Assembly (NCBI GenBank): GCA_032716605.1
Contig: CM064571.1
Span: 11,662,405-11,726,404 of the forward strand
Reading direction: 5' to 3'
Source of the DNA: Paralithodes platypus
Taxonomy: Eukaryota; Arthropoda; Malacostraca; Decapoda; Lithodidae
Length of the DNA: 64,000 nt
A program made the translations under genes and the position numbers. Under the pieces are notes generated by a model that saw only the letters and a list, made by a program, of their open reading frames with translations, made no database searches and was not told where the DNA came from. Shown one piece after another: positions 1-11,259 of the stretch. Positions within the stretch are counted from its first letter, which is position 1. The number at the start of each line of letters is the position of its first letter.

Positions 1-151
1 GGGTAATGATGAAGCACCTGCCATTCTGACCTATATCATTGAACTGGTGATGAAGTGTGTATTACAACTACATACATCAATAATATATAAGCTTTTGAAT
101 AATAAAGATGAGCACAGCAAAGATTCCTGGAATTACTATCATAGGGGAGTG

Positions 152-591
152 TTAACTCACTGAGCCCCAGCTAGTTTATAATAAATGTACCACCAGGGAC
201 CGGCTGTTTCTGATTTGTTTTTTCCAGAAACAATAGCGAAGGGGTTAGTAATGAACGAAAAACCACAAAAAAATATCAAAAAGGTCAAAAATTAGTCCTA
301 CGGAGCCCCCGAAAGTCGATTTTACAGGAGTAAAAAATGTAAGGCAATAACACCCAAAATACCGGTTTTTGCGCGCTCACGCGCACGTGGTTGGACTTTG
401 AGAGTTTTTAACCATCGGCATGGTTGTGTGGGATACTTACACAGTTCCCATACAAATCTGAGCCCTCTAGGTGCCATAGGACCGGAGTAATTGGGACCGG
501 ACCAGCCAGGACGCATGGTTTGCGTTGCTGGGGTTTAGCGTCACATACATTGTGGACGCAAACCCTGCGTCGCTGGGGCTCAGTGGGTTAA
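152..591 (-). mobile_element. TTAA-flanked MITE (piggyBac-like), copy 1
   Basis: A 432-bp element (156-587) is bracketed by TTAA at 152-155 and 588-591. Its ends are inverted repeats: reading inward, CTCACTGAGCCCCAGC on the left and CCCACTGAGCCCCAGC on the right differ at one base in 16. A second copy in the opposite orientation lies at 31709-32154 and shares a long internal block. TTAA duplication with CCC-starting TIRs is the piggyBac signature (established knowledge). No transposase is encoded, so this is a non-autonomous element. The 64-codon minus-strand ORF at 322-516 recurs in the other copy only because the DNA is repeated. Confidence 0.8.
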
Positions 592-692
592 GATAATAAT
601 AAACACACGCACACAAAGATGCATGCACACTCATATCTACCTTTCAACGCACTAAGAATCCCCCCCTCACCCCTCCCCCCCCCCTGAACAAC

Positions 693-892
693 TCATCTCG
701 CCTGTTACCCCCTTACAATAACATTTCATCTCGCCTGTTACCCCCTTACAATAACATTTCATCTTGCCTGTTACCCCCTTACAATAACATTTCATCTCGC
801 CTGTTACCCCCTTACAATAACATTTCATCTCGCCTGTTACCCCCTTACAATAACATTTCATCTCGCCTGTTACCCCCTTACAATAACATTTC
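693..892. repeat. 33-bp minisatellite, about 6 copies
   Basis: A 33-bp unit containing CTCGCCTGTTACCCCCTTAC is repeated head to tail about six times with almost no divergence (one copy has CTTGCC). Because 33 is divisible by three, one minus-strand frame stays open as an 11-residue repeat; I treat that ORF as a by-product of the repeat. Confidence 0.95.
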
Positions 893-927
893 GAAGTGAA
901 CCAACCTTACATAACTCAAATACACCT

Positions 928-1290
928 CTACCACACACATACACACACACACACAAACCGCCTCCCCACTCCCCCATGGGTTACACACCCAATTGAACCA
1001 CCCACTTCGATCATTACCACCAACACTATCAATTTTATCTCTGCCATACAGAATTCCCACTTACAATCACTAAGCACATACACAAGCACATACACATACA
1101 CACTCACCCACACATACAAACCGCTTCCCCACTCCCCCATAGTCAAACACCCAGTGGTACCCCCTACCTCTCTAGTTACCCCCAACAATAGAATACTCAC
1201 ACTTACCACTATTACAAACACATACACACGCATACACAAACAGACATACCCTTACTACATACACACGCATACACTTCAGTCTCGACAAGT
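928..1290. repeat. CA-rich low-complexity tract
   Basis: Interrupted (CA)n and (ACAT)n runs, with two related blocks (around 955-1000 and 1115-1160) that both contain CCGC-TCCCCACTCCCCCAT. The long Thr/His-rich ORFs over this tract come from its composition. Confidence 0.8.
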
Positions 1291-1320
1291 CTTACCAAAA
1301 GAATATACAAGAGCAGTGTG

Positions 1321-1964
1321 AGCTGAGTTAGTGCGTATTCTCGTGAATATAATTTGTATATGGGTCAAATAATGTTCAGTGTATCGATTTTTAGTTTGTA
1401 TATGCGTTATTCTCTATGCAACAACGTCAGATTTAATGAAAGTGTTCTAATTCTTCGTGTTTTTCATTATAGAAATTCGTTATTGAACGAAAAACAACGG
1501 TATCAAATTGACAACTGCCCGCCATACTCCACAACCAATTACCCGCCAAGTTGTAGTGTTCGGATATTTGGCACAGGCTTTGCCTTTAACATTCCACAAT
1601 GGGAACAGAGTATCAAATGTGTCAACATCACCATCACCGCGATCGCTAAGTCACTTATAATGTTAATGCTAACCACATTAAAACAGCAACATAACTTTAC
1701 ATAAGTACACATAAGTGTTTGGCATCATTCAGATAATGTTATTAAGAATTCCCGATGCCATTGGTATGTTTGATTTCACAGTATATCCATTATATCAGGC
1801 AACTGGTGTCTAGCGCACTTATAGCAGCATTCGTGTGCTACATAACTAATTAGTCCTCTATCTCCTTAATTAGGCAACTATAGTAAAAATGGTATGTATA
1901 AAATAGTATTATATTTAACTCTACAAGTGATCCTGGAAGTTTGTCGGTGGAGTTCAAATACATA

Positions 1965-1967
<3 letters not shown>
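1321..1967. other. unassigned interval
   Basis: About 650 bp of AT-rich DNA. The 116-codon ORF at 1354-1704 has no family resemblance, repeats or domain pattern that I recognise. I see no supported feature here. Confidence 0.5.

Positions 1968-2008
<41 letters not shown>
1968..2008. repeat. (TA)n microsatellite
   Basis: About 20 uninterrupted TA dinucleotides, directly abutting the 5'-truncated end of the LINE that starts at about 2009. Confidence 0.95.
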
Positions 2009-2010
<2 letters not shown>

Positions 2011-2650
2011 CTCACTCAACCTGTCCCAAAGAAGGGTTACCGCTCTCAACCCTCCAACTATTGTCCAATTGCTCTCATCTCTTGTATCTCTAAAGTTGTT
2101 GAAACTTTTCTTGCTTCCAAATTTCTAAAGCATTTCTCTTTTCACAATCTGCTCTCAGATCGCCAGTATGGCTTACTTAAGGGTCGCTCTACTGGTGATC
2201 TTCTTTCATATCTTACTAACTCTTGGTCATCCAATTTTCGGGACTTCTGTGAGACTTTTTCTGTTACACTAGACATATCGAAGGCCTTCGATAGAGTCTG
2301 GCACAAATTCCTTATTTCCAAACTGCCCTCCTTCGGTATCTATCTCTCCATCTATGCCTTTGTCTCTAATTTCTTTTCTGGCCGTTCCATAGCTGCGGTT
2401 GTGGACGGCCACCATTCACTTCCTCAACCTATCAACTCCGGTGTCCCTCAGGGTTCTGTCCTATCTCCCATTATTCATTAATGACCTTCTCAACTGTACC
2501 TCCAGCCCCATTTACTCATATGCTGACGACTCTACATTACACTATTCAACTAGCCTTCCACAACACAACATCATTCACAGCAGGAACTCCAAAACTCACG
2601 TAAGGAGGCCATAAAACACCTATCTTCTGACCTCTCTACTATCTCTAATT
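2009..2650 (+). pseudogene. LINE reverse transcriptase fragment (N-terminal and palm part)
   Basis: Recognisable RT blocks in order: PVPKKGYRSQPSNYCPIALI (fingers), LDISKAFDRVWH (first catalytic Asp), SGVPQGSVLSP (turn), then after a frameshift near 2470 LFINDLL and YADDSTLHYS (catalytic YADD). The frameshift falls just after the VPQGSVL motif. The frame then continues as KEAIKHLSSDLSTISN up to the insertion at 2651. This is a non-functional remnant of a polymerase that would copy LINE RNA at a nicked chromosomal site. Confidence 0.85.
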
Positions 2651-3178
2651 GACCCTACCAAGAATTCACCTGAGATCTCTGGTGGAAGCTTCCACAGTAG
2701 TGCCAGAGCTACGACTGTCGACATCAACAAAACTCAACACCTACAGTAGGCTATACAAAGTTTATCACGACTTCTTACGATTCTGCATGTTTGTACTATA
2801 TACTAGATGACTACACTAAGTGCTTATATAGTATGGTAGTCGTGGGAATGTCCATATGTAGCAAGAAATTACTAAAAGCAAAAAATATAAGGATAATTAA
2901 CTATCATAACAAAAAAGTGCATAAATATCTTGTTCCATATAAATATAAATATACGTTGTCTAATTTTATGGGCGACTTTAAAATATAATTAGCATCAATA
3001 TGCAATGACTGTAATATGTGTCAACAATAGAGAGTACGACATGTATCTTACAATTAAGAATTATGGATGGAGACGGAGGGTGGAGAACTGCGGGATATCG
3101 ACATTTAAAGGGCCCAGGTCACTTACAGTACAAAACAACGTGTCACAGGTGGCAACTCCAAGAATTCTTGGTAGGGTC
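2651..3178. mobile_element. 528-bp TIR DNA element (MITE) inserted in the LINE
   Basis: The ends are perfect inverted repeats, GACCCTACCAAGAATTC on the left (2651-2667) and its complement on the right (3162-3178). AATT flanks both sides (2647-2650 and 3179-3182), consistent with a 4-bp target duplication; because AATT is palindromic the exact boundary could shift. Excision with one AATT restores the LINE reading frame. It has no coding capacity that I recognise. The superfamily is not assigned: 4-bp duplications occur in several groups. Confidence 0.8.
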
Positions 3179-3182
3179 AATT

Positions 3183-3875
3183 GGGGCAGAGAAAGCTTTG
3201 TAATTTTCAATGCTTCCAGAACTCAATTTCTCCATCTGTTTACTTGTCGATCCCTTCCAGAAACTATGACCTACTCTTCAACAACATACAAATTAACCCT
3301 TCATCTTCTCTTAATATTCTCGGTGTCTCTCTTTCTTTTGATATCTCTTGGAAGGATCATAATACCACTCTTGCTCAAAACAGCTTCCCAGAAACTAGGT
3401 GTGCTCAACTGCCTCCAGGGGTTCTTTACCTCTGTGCAGCTTCTTGCTCTGTACAGGGGCACAGTGCTCCTATGTATTGAGTATTGTTCACACATGTGCG
3501 GAGGATCCTCTCACACAGCACTTCTAGACAAAGTAGAAAAGAAAGACTTCCGTCTCAATAACTCACGTCCACTCACCAATTCTCTGCAGTCTCTCTCTCT
3601 TCGCCGCAATGTTGCATCTCTCTCAATATTCTATCGCTATTACAATAATTAGTGTTCCTCAGAATTATCTCAGTGTATATCACCACCTCTTTGTAGAGCA
3701 TGTAGCACCCGTCTTGTAACACAATCCCATTCCTACTCTGTGCAACTCTCCAACCCAAGAGTGAAATGTTATTCTCAATTCTTGTTCTATTCAACAGCTG
3801 AGCTCTGGTACTCTTTCCCAGAATCAGTCTTTCCTTCTTCCTATGACTTAAATTGCTTCAATCTCTGTGTGTCCA
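3183..3875 (+). pseudogene. LINE reverse transcriptase C-terminal region
   Basis: Continues the same LINE: GRESFVIFNASRTQFLHL (3184 on), then NILGVSLSFDISWKDH, then the long C-terminal segment with RRNVASLSIFYRYYNN and a Tyr/Ser/Pro-rich tail to about 3870. Several frame changes (near 3290, 3390 and 3650) mark it as decayed. The C-terminal block is conserved in Jockey-like LINEs and is usually the last part retained in 5'-truncated copies. Confidence 0.8.
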
Positions 3876-4389
3876 GGCATTTTGCCTCGAGCGTCCCTTG
3901 ATTTTGGCCCTGTCACTCTTTCAACTCTGGGGGAGGCACTCGTCACAGGCAGTTTTGCCTTTTGTCTCCCTTACTCACATAGTCAAAAAAAGAAAACTCT
4001 CACTGATATTCAGTACGGGGCTTTAAATAATTATACACCAACAGGAATAAAGTAACCGTGTTTTTCAGTGAAGAGGGGCGACCAACTATGTATTTACTTT
4101 TTTCAAATTTCAATATTTGTTTCACAATAAGAAAATACATATTTCGTTGGAAGACACACCCTCTTAAGCAAAATAAAATATGCTACGTCCTTTTTCTGTA
4201 ACTTTAAAGTGTGTTGTTGGCAAACATATAATTTAACTTATAGTTAATGATTTTTGGCTAGTACTGTACGTACTGAACCCAGTTCGTGTTGTTGTAATAT
4301 TTGGTGTTGATTAACCAAATACCTATGTATTCACAAATTTGCATATTGACATTATGTGTATTAATGTTTCCATTATTTTGCTATTTATT

Positions 4390-6215
4390 GTTAGTAGATA
4401 GAGAGGTGAAGAGAGTAGTGAGAGTGAGTAAACACAGAGTGGATGAAGAGTTTGGAAGGAGTCTCAGTGGGCAAAGTAGAATGAAAGCAGGAACTGTTTT
4501 GGAAGGAGGTGAAGAGGGTAAGAGAAGGTGGAAAAGGAGGTGGTAATGGTGTGAAGGATAAGAATGGAGTAATGCTAGTAGGAAAGAGGGAGAAAGCAGA
4601 GTTGTGGTGGGAACATTTCAGTGAGCTACTGAATACGGAAAATAAGAATAGTGCGAGTGTAAGTGGGTGGGGAATGGCAGGTAGAAGGAGAGATGAAAAG
4701 GGAGAGGGGGGGATAAGAAGGGTGGAAGTGGTAGAGGCGCTGAAGAAGGTCGAGTTGGGAAAATCACCAGGAATAGATGAGTGTGTGGTAAGATGGTAAG
4801 GTATGGAGGAGCTTTAATGATTGAGTGGATCTGAAAATGTGCAGACTTGCCTAGGAAGGAGGGATAGTGCCAGATGATTGGAAATCAAGTATAATGGTCC
4901 TCTGTGTACAAGGGGAAAGGCGAGTGTGTGGAAACTACAGAGGGATATGTTTCTTTAGCATAGTAGGAAACGTGTACGGTACAATATTAATAGACAAAGG
5001 GAGTGGTGGGTGACGATCAAGGTGGCATCAAAAGAGGAAGAGGATGTGTGGACTAGATATTTTCTATGAAATTTATAATAGAGAGATATCTGGAGAGGGG
5101 TGAAGAGATATTGGCTTGGCTTTCAAGGATCTAGAAAAGGCTTATGACAGAGTGGAGAGATGAGGAATGTGGAAGGTCCTAAATTTGTATGGGGTAGGTG
5201 GCAAGTTGCTGATAGCATGTATGAGATTGTGAAGGTGGCAGTGTGCGTGATGGGCAGGTTAACGAGTTCTTTGATTTGAAAGTTGGGTTCAAACAGGGTG
5301 TGTTATGTCTCCATGGTTGTTCCATGTATTTGTTGATAGAGTTATTAAAAAGGTTCAAGGGAAAGCCATGGATATTGGAGTGATATTGATAAGAGAGGGA
5401 AATGAGCGGGAGTTGCCTGTGATGTTATTTGCGGATTAAATTGTGCTATTAAGTGATAATGAGTGGGAGTTTCAAGGTTTGGTAAGTGGGTACGAAACGG
5501 TGTGTAAGAAGTGAAATTTGAAAGTGATTGTGGATAAGAGCAAACTTATGGTCTTTGAGAGGAATTAGATAACCAACTGTGAGATATGGTTGAATGGTCA
5601 GGAGATGGAGAATACGAGATCCTTTAAGTATCTAGCCAGTGTGTTAAGTATAAATGAAAGTTTGGAGAGTGAGATACAGGACAGAGTGCAGCAGGGCAGG
5701 AGGGTTGTAAGTGCATTGAGGAGGGTGATAAGGAATAGAGAGGTTAAGTATGGTAGTAAAGAGGTCATACCATGATAGTGTTGTAGTCCCCACCTTGATA
5801 TGGAAGTGAAGCGTGGACATTGCTAGAGGGACACAAGTCGAGAGTGATAGCAGTAAAAATTAGTAATGCAAGATGAGTTTGTGGTCATATGGATGGACAG
5901 GCTGAAGAACCAGGATGTACATGCAAGATGTGGTGCTGAGGTGGATGTTGTGGAGAATGTCGGGAGAAATATACTGAGGTTGTATGGTCAAATGGAGTGA
6001 ATGGATAGCGTGCAGATGGCAATAAGGGTATATGAGAGTGAGGTGCAAGGTGTTAGAGGGAGGGGTAGACCGAGAATGAGGTGGAGGGATAGAGTGGAGA
6101 GATGTATCGGGGAGAGGAGGGAAAAGTGTTGTCAGGGGACAGGGTGGCCTGCAAGAGGTTTGTTCATGGCCACCTCGTCAGGGTCTAGGCCCTCTAGGGT
6201 ATCTGGCTATAGATA
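4390..6215 (+). pseudogene. decayed LINE ORF2 (reverse transcriptase)
   Basis: RT-like blocks occur in order through many frameshifts and stops: WWEHFSELLN and ALKKVELGKSPGIDE (4590-4785), a VPDDWKSS-like block followed by NYRGI (4867-4945), FKDLEKAYDRVER (5127-5160, first catalytic Asp), a GFKQGV-like turn (5285-5305), a FAD remnant followed by a stop where the YADD box is expected (about 5430), NEWEFQGL, and a C-terminal GRGRPRMRWRDRVER (6058-6100). Motif order and spacing support a LINE ORF2. I cannot place the clade. It is non-functional. Confidence 0.75.
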
Positions 6216-6219
6216 GGTA

Positions 6220-7164
6220 TACGATTTTTATTATACATAATTTATGAGCATCCTTCTGTTTGTTATACCTTTATTAGCTGGCTAATATGTCTCACCAATC
6301 TAATATATTTGAAATGTGTGTAAATATTATATTGTTCTTTTATTTAATAATTTTCATTTTAGTAAACGTTGTTTCCACATAGCGATTTTGATAATTTAAT
6401 TTGACTTTATATTGTCCTTGTCCCAATTTTGGTTTGTTTAGTTTGCAAGTTTTACATTTTAATTAATATGTCGTATTAAATTGACTATGTAAATATTTCA
6501 AATATGGAGGATGATTAATTAATAATAACATAATTTTGTTGTCAATACAATGTTGCTTAAATAACTATGTTTGACATTCATTTGTCACCAATTACTATGG
6601 GATTTAGAATGGGCGATTCAAATCGGATTGTAAATATCTTTAAAAAGTAACTTGGAATTCATAGGGATATATTGGCATTATAAATATTGAAAAAAACAAA
6701 ATGTAGTTGTTGGTTTTCATGTCTATTGGCTATTATCATTATTGTTGACAATATTTGTGTAATGATGATTTATATGTTTCTGTTTTTATTTATTATTTGA
6801 TATTAATTTTTCCAGAATAAGTATCCATCACCCTTCAATTTAAATAACTAACCAATCAACTAGTATAAATTTATCATGAATGAAGGATGGCATTGGGAAA
6901 TTGGTTAATTAACTTTTTTATTTTATTTGTTTCCGTTATTTTATATATATAAACAATAAATTATCTTATTATCACTGTCCTACATAATGGTAGTATGCTG
7001 TTTTCGGAGGTTCGAGACTATGATTATGATTTAAATGAAGAATACCTAATATTACTATCCATATGTTAGCCAGAGTACAAGATAAGGTAAATAAATAATT
7101 TGTGACAACTTTCTCATTATTGACCAGTTTGAGTCTGAAATACGATATTATTTACGATTCTAGG
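6220..7164. other. AT-rich unassigned interval
   Basis: Roughly 950 bp of AT-rich sequence with short homopolymers and no ORF or repeat that I can support. Confidence 0.6.
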
Positions 7165-7578
7165 TTAAGGGAGCCCACCTCGCTTTTTTCCCTTTCTCTC
7201 CTACTCTCTTTGGCTTGTATCCATTCGGCCCCATTCATCCTACTGTTTTAAGACATTGCCCCCATCCAGGTGTCAATATTTTCATGGCGAGCGGTAGTGA
7301 GCCAGCATATATATATATACTGTATAATATATATATATATTTTGTTTTTTTGGTATTGACAGCAAGCTAAATTTGTATTTTTTTTGATAGAAAAATGTCT
7401 CTGGCAAAGCCATATTTCTCCATACAATGCTGGCTCGCTATCGCTCGCCAGGAAGAAATCGACACTTGGATGGGGATAATGTCTTAAAACAGTTGCCTGA
7501 ATGGGGCCGAATGGATACAAGCCAGGGAAAGAGAGAAAAGGAAATAAAGGTAAAACAAAAACCGGTGACCCCTCTTAA
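7165..7578. mobile_element. hairpin TTAA MITE with long arms
   Basis: TTAA at 7165-7168 and 7575-7578 bracket a palindromic element. The left arm (about 7185-7305) and right arm (about 7425-7555) are inverted repeats of more than 110 bp with about four fifths identity by eye; the centre is a short AT-rich loop with (TA)n. The arms contain GGCGAGCGGTAGTGAGCC on the left and the complement of GGCGAGCGATAGCGAGCC on the right. The same core recurs at 57.1-61.1 kb, so this is a dispersed family. The 90-codon ORF at 7248-7520 is only the palindrome read through. Confidence 0.8.
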
Positions 7579-7776
7579 CTATATAATGTAATCAATCCAA
7601 AGTAATGTGCTACAGCTTTCATGATCTTGTCCCTAACCCCCGTACATCCTGCTGCCTATGAGCGACCTATTGTGAACCCCTCGGTGAACTGCAGTGAGCT
7701 CAACTGATGTATGCCGTCATATGCAATAATTAGTTTGTCCTTCATCTGAATTACAGATATCCTTCCTAGCGGAAAA

Positions 7777-8376
7777 TATATTATACAACAACTACAATTA
7801 ATATATTATACAACAACTACAATTAATATATAATACAGCAACTACAATTAATATATTATACAACAACTACAATTAATATATTATACAGCAACTACAATTA
7901 ATATATAATACAACAACTACAATTAATATATTATACAGCAACTACAATTAATATATAATACAGCAACTACAATTAATATATTATACAACAACTACAATTA
8001 ATATATTATACAGCAACAACAATTAATATATAATACAGCAACTACAATTAATATATTATACAACAACTACAATTAATATATTATACAGCAACTACAATTA
8101 ATATAATACAGCAACTACAATTAATATATTATACAACAACTACAATTAATATATTATACAGCAACTACAATTAATATATAATACAGCAACTACAATTAAT
8201 ATATTATACAGCAACTACAATTAATATATTATACAGCAACTACAATTAATATATTATACAGCAACTACAATTAATATATTATACAACAACTACAATTAAT
8301 ATATTATACAACAACTACAATTAATATATTATACAACAACTACAATTAATATATTATACAGCAACTACAATTAATA
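7777..8376. repeat. 25-bp AT-rich minisatellite, about 24 copies
   Basis: Head-to-tail copies of a 25-bp unit (CAACAACTACAATTAATATA followed by TTATA). Variants alternate at three sites (CAACAAC/CAGCAAC, ATATTATA/ATATAATA, and one 23-bp copy near 8100). Confidence 0.95.
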
Positions 8377-9033
8377 ATATACAAAGCAACTCATTCCAAA
8401 TAATAGTTGCAAGAGATCATTCTTAATGATACTGTCTAGTGTTGCATTAAAGATCGGCGATTAATGATTATTTAATACAAATATTAGTATATATTGCACA
8501 GAAATATATATTTATATTATTTATATTGATATTTCATGGAAATAAGTTTAATTTGTGAAGATAGTTTGTGACTACACACGCAAAATACTATACAGTATGA
8601 TGTGCGGTGAGTCCTTGCAACTTTAATTTCTTTATCATAGCAACAACAACAACAACAACAGGCCGATGGAAATCGACCAATGGTTAACACATTTCAAACC
8701 AGCTTATTTATAATTTTGATGGTTTATTCACTAAAGATTCAATAGAACAATATGTACAGTAAATGTAGATGTAATAAAGAGAATGGTAAAACCAAACCAT
8801 ATGTGGTACCAAAGTGTTCTTGTATACCAAATCATACAAAATAATTGACTGACGAAATAATGTAGTTCTTAATATTGAAAACAGGTCAATACTATTACAC
8901 TCCTAATCGGCCGTACCCATTAACCATTGACCAAATCCTCGCCTATTCTAAATAACCTAACCTTAATTAGGTTATATAATATTAGGTTATATCAGTTTAG
9001 ATTAAATGTGGTACTATTAGCTGGGGTTGGGAT
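8377..9033. other. unassigned interval with a short (CAA)n run
   Basis: AT-rich DNA. The only simple repeat is (CAA)n at 8641-8660. A short palindromic AACCTTAATTAGGTT motif lies near 8950. No gene seen. Confidence 0.6.
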
Positions 9034-9583
9034 TGTATCCTGTTTATTCTTCCTAGGGGGTAGAGGAGAAACGGATATAAATTAAATAATTAAACCTGGA
9101 AAGATGAATTGGCCTAGGCTATAAATATGATACCGGTCGGCGTTGGACTTACGTGTTAAATTGTATATGTAGGCAATCTGTGGTAGTCCCAGTAATATCT
9201 ATGAAGTACCTGTAGTATTAAAGGAACTTGGCTGTGATGCAAAGAGTATAGGTTAGGTGATGGACATGTCGATAGGTGAAGATCAGTGAAGTTCTGTTGT
9301 TATGTGGCAGCAACTGGTGGTTTGTTGTGAGCGGGACGAAGTCTCTTTGTGAAGTGTACTGAGATTCCCTTTTATCGTAACAATATTAAATATATTTAAG
9401 GGTTCTATATCGTCCCCCGTGATTAAATAATAAGGGAAAATAAACTAAGATATAATTGGTGCCACCACAGTAATATTTATCCACAAAGACAAATAAAGTA
9501 ATGCGTATAAACAAAAAGGAACCAGCTGTCGTGAACCCGGGAAATTCAAACTACGGCATATATACCAGCTAGGATTCACGACA
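9034..9583 (-). repeat. 3' LTR of BEL/Pao element 1
   Basis: About 550 bp, matching 15596-16144 along its whole length. On the element strand it begins TGTCGTGAATCC and ends in CA (TG at 9034 on the plus strand). A short purine-rich stretch (GGTGGCGGAG) precedes it and may be the polypurine tract. Confidence 0.93.
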
Positions 9584-9612
9584 TACTCCGCCACCAGTTA
9601 TATACAAAGTAT

Positions 9613-11259
9613 TTACAATTGTCCCGTCCCGATCATGGATCGCCACAACTGGGAGGAACCCAAAGCAGCCCGACGTGACGGCCTCTGAGGGGTATCACCT
9701 CGGTCCGCTCCAGTAGCAGGAAGGATATTATCAGAGTTTGGCTTGCTGTCGCCATCCACTACCTCTAAATCTATCTCTAGTGGGTATAGCTTAACCACCG
9801 GTCTGGTGGTCAAACCGGCTCCTGGTTTTACCTGAACTAACCTACATTCGTGGTCAGGACCACGAAGAAGTTTCATTATCCGACCTATACGCCAAAAAAG
9901 TCGGGGGCCGTCATCATGTACTAGAACAACGTCCCCAACTTGCGGCGATGCTATCCCTCTTTTTACCATTAAGTGACGATGTTGCTCCCTGAGTGATATT
10001 AAATAATCAGTGCTCCACTTTTTCCACAGGTCATGTGAGAGTTTTGTTACATAGTGGAAGCGTTGGTTGACGGAATCGTTGATACGCCACGTCATGTCCT
10101 TGAGATCTTCATCCGTGACTTCCCGCCTTGGAAAGCTTCTGATCCGCCTCCCATGAACCAGTTGTGAAGGAGTGATGGGTAGAGGGTCTTCAAGATCACT
10201 GTAGCTGTAGCCAAGCGGGCGATCATTGACTGTGGCCTCGAGCTCCAGTAATACCGTATTCAGTTCCTCTGTGGTAACCAATGCTCGACCCAGTACCTTC
10301 TTCAAGCCAGCCTTTAGGATGCCAATGACCCGTTCCCATATGGCACCGAACCATGGCGCCCTGGCCGGTATAAACCGCCACTCGCACTTGAATTCCGCTA
10401 GAGTACCTTTTAACCTTGCATCATCTATCAAATCCCGTAATGTACTGGCTCCGCTAAAAAATGTGGTGGCATTATCACTCATCATAATCTCAGGGTAACC
10501 CCTCCTGCTACTAAACCTACAGAACGCATGCAAAAATGATTCGCAGGAGAGGTTAGAGACCGTCTCTACATGGACCGCTCTAGTAACTGCACAGGTCAAT
10601 AAGACTACATATAGTTTACTTACAGTACCCCCCTTCTCTTTTACTGGCAAGGCACCTGTGTAGTCAACCCCCGTTACCTGGAAAGGACTCACTTCCTGAA
10701 CCCTAAACTCCGGCAATGGAGGGGCCTGTACAGCACGGTATGATGTACCTTGCAATCTCTTGCAGATCATACATCCCCTTACGGCTTTCTTTACTACCTG
10801 TCTAATCTTAGGGATCCACCATCTTTGCCTTATGTAATTTACAACATAACTAACACCACTATGGTTACACACTTTGTGGCAGTAATTACTAAGGAGAGTG
10901 GCTATACGATGTTTATTAGGGATAAGGATAGGGTACTTGGCCCTATCATGTAAAGCTGAAAAGTGTAGCCTACCTCTACAGCATATCATGCCTCCCTCCA
11001 TATAGAGGCCTAACTGCTTCACTATATTGCTTGGTGTGCCCTGTCCTTTTGACAAATAGTGGTGTTCTTCAGAGTAAGCTTCTCTCTGAGCTACCTTAAT
11101 CATGGCTGACTCTGCTGCTCTTAATTCCGGCACCGTCAGGTATGCCGGTTTTGCCTGATAGTTCCCTTGTGTCTTCTCTTTAAGAGTCCTAATAAACCTA
11201 AGGACCCATGCCATTACATGCCATGACTTCATATATGAGCCATACCAGTCCCAATTCAA
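9613..11259 (-). pseudogene. BEL/Pao integrase region of Pol
   Basis: 548 codons, read from a TTG in phase with the upstream frame after a shift. An N-terminal HHCC zinc-binding region lies around residues 128-167 (ending CMICKR). The DDE catalytic core has D199 (VTGVDYTG), D262 (MSDNATTF) and E309 (WFGAIWERV). The C-terminal DUF5641-type domain contains LFWRIGRIMKLLRG, and the protein ends WRSMIGTGQL. The domain looks complete, but a one-base shift at 11256-11259 separates it from RNase H, where Pol is normally continuous. The role in the family is inserting the cDNA into the chromosome. Confidence 0.9.

Larger units (their letters stand above)
2009..3875 (+). mobile_element. 5'-truncated Jockey-type LINE, split by a TIR element
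   Basis: The LINE occupies 2009-2650 and 3183-3875. The left piece carries the reverse transcriptase core; the right piece carries the C-terminal region typical of this LINE group (RRNVASLSIFYRYY, then a segment ending FPSSYDLNCF). The interrupting DNA at 2651-3178 has its own inverted termini. If that DNA and one AATT are removed, the LINE frame runs on through ISN-WGRE. The element lacks ORF1, endonuclease and the start of ORF2, as expected for 5' truncation during target-primed reverse transcription. Confidence 0.8.

Noticed and set aside
896..1321. 141-codon Thr/His-rich ORF
   Set aside because: CA-rich low-complexity DNA on both strands; no domain or codon pattern.
8940..8990. Interstitial telomere repeat (TTAGG)n around the CCTAACCTTAATTAGGTT motif
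   Set aside because: Only one or two imperfect units; not an array.
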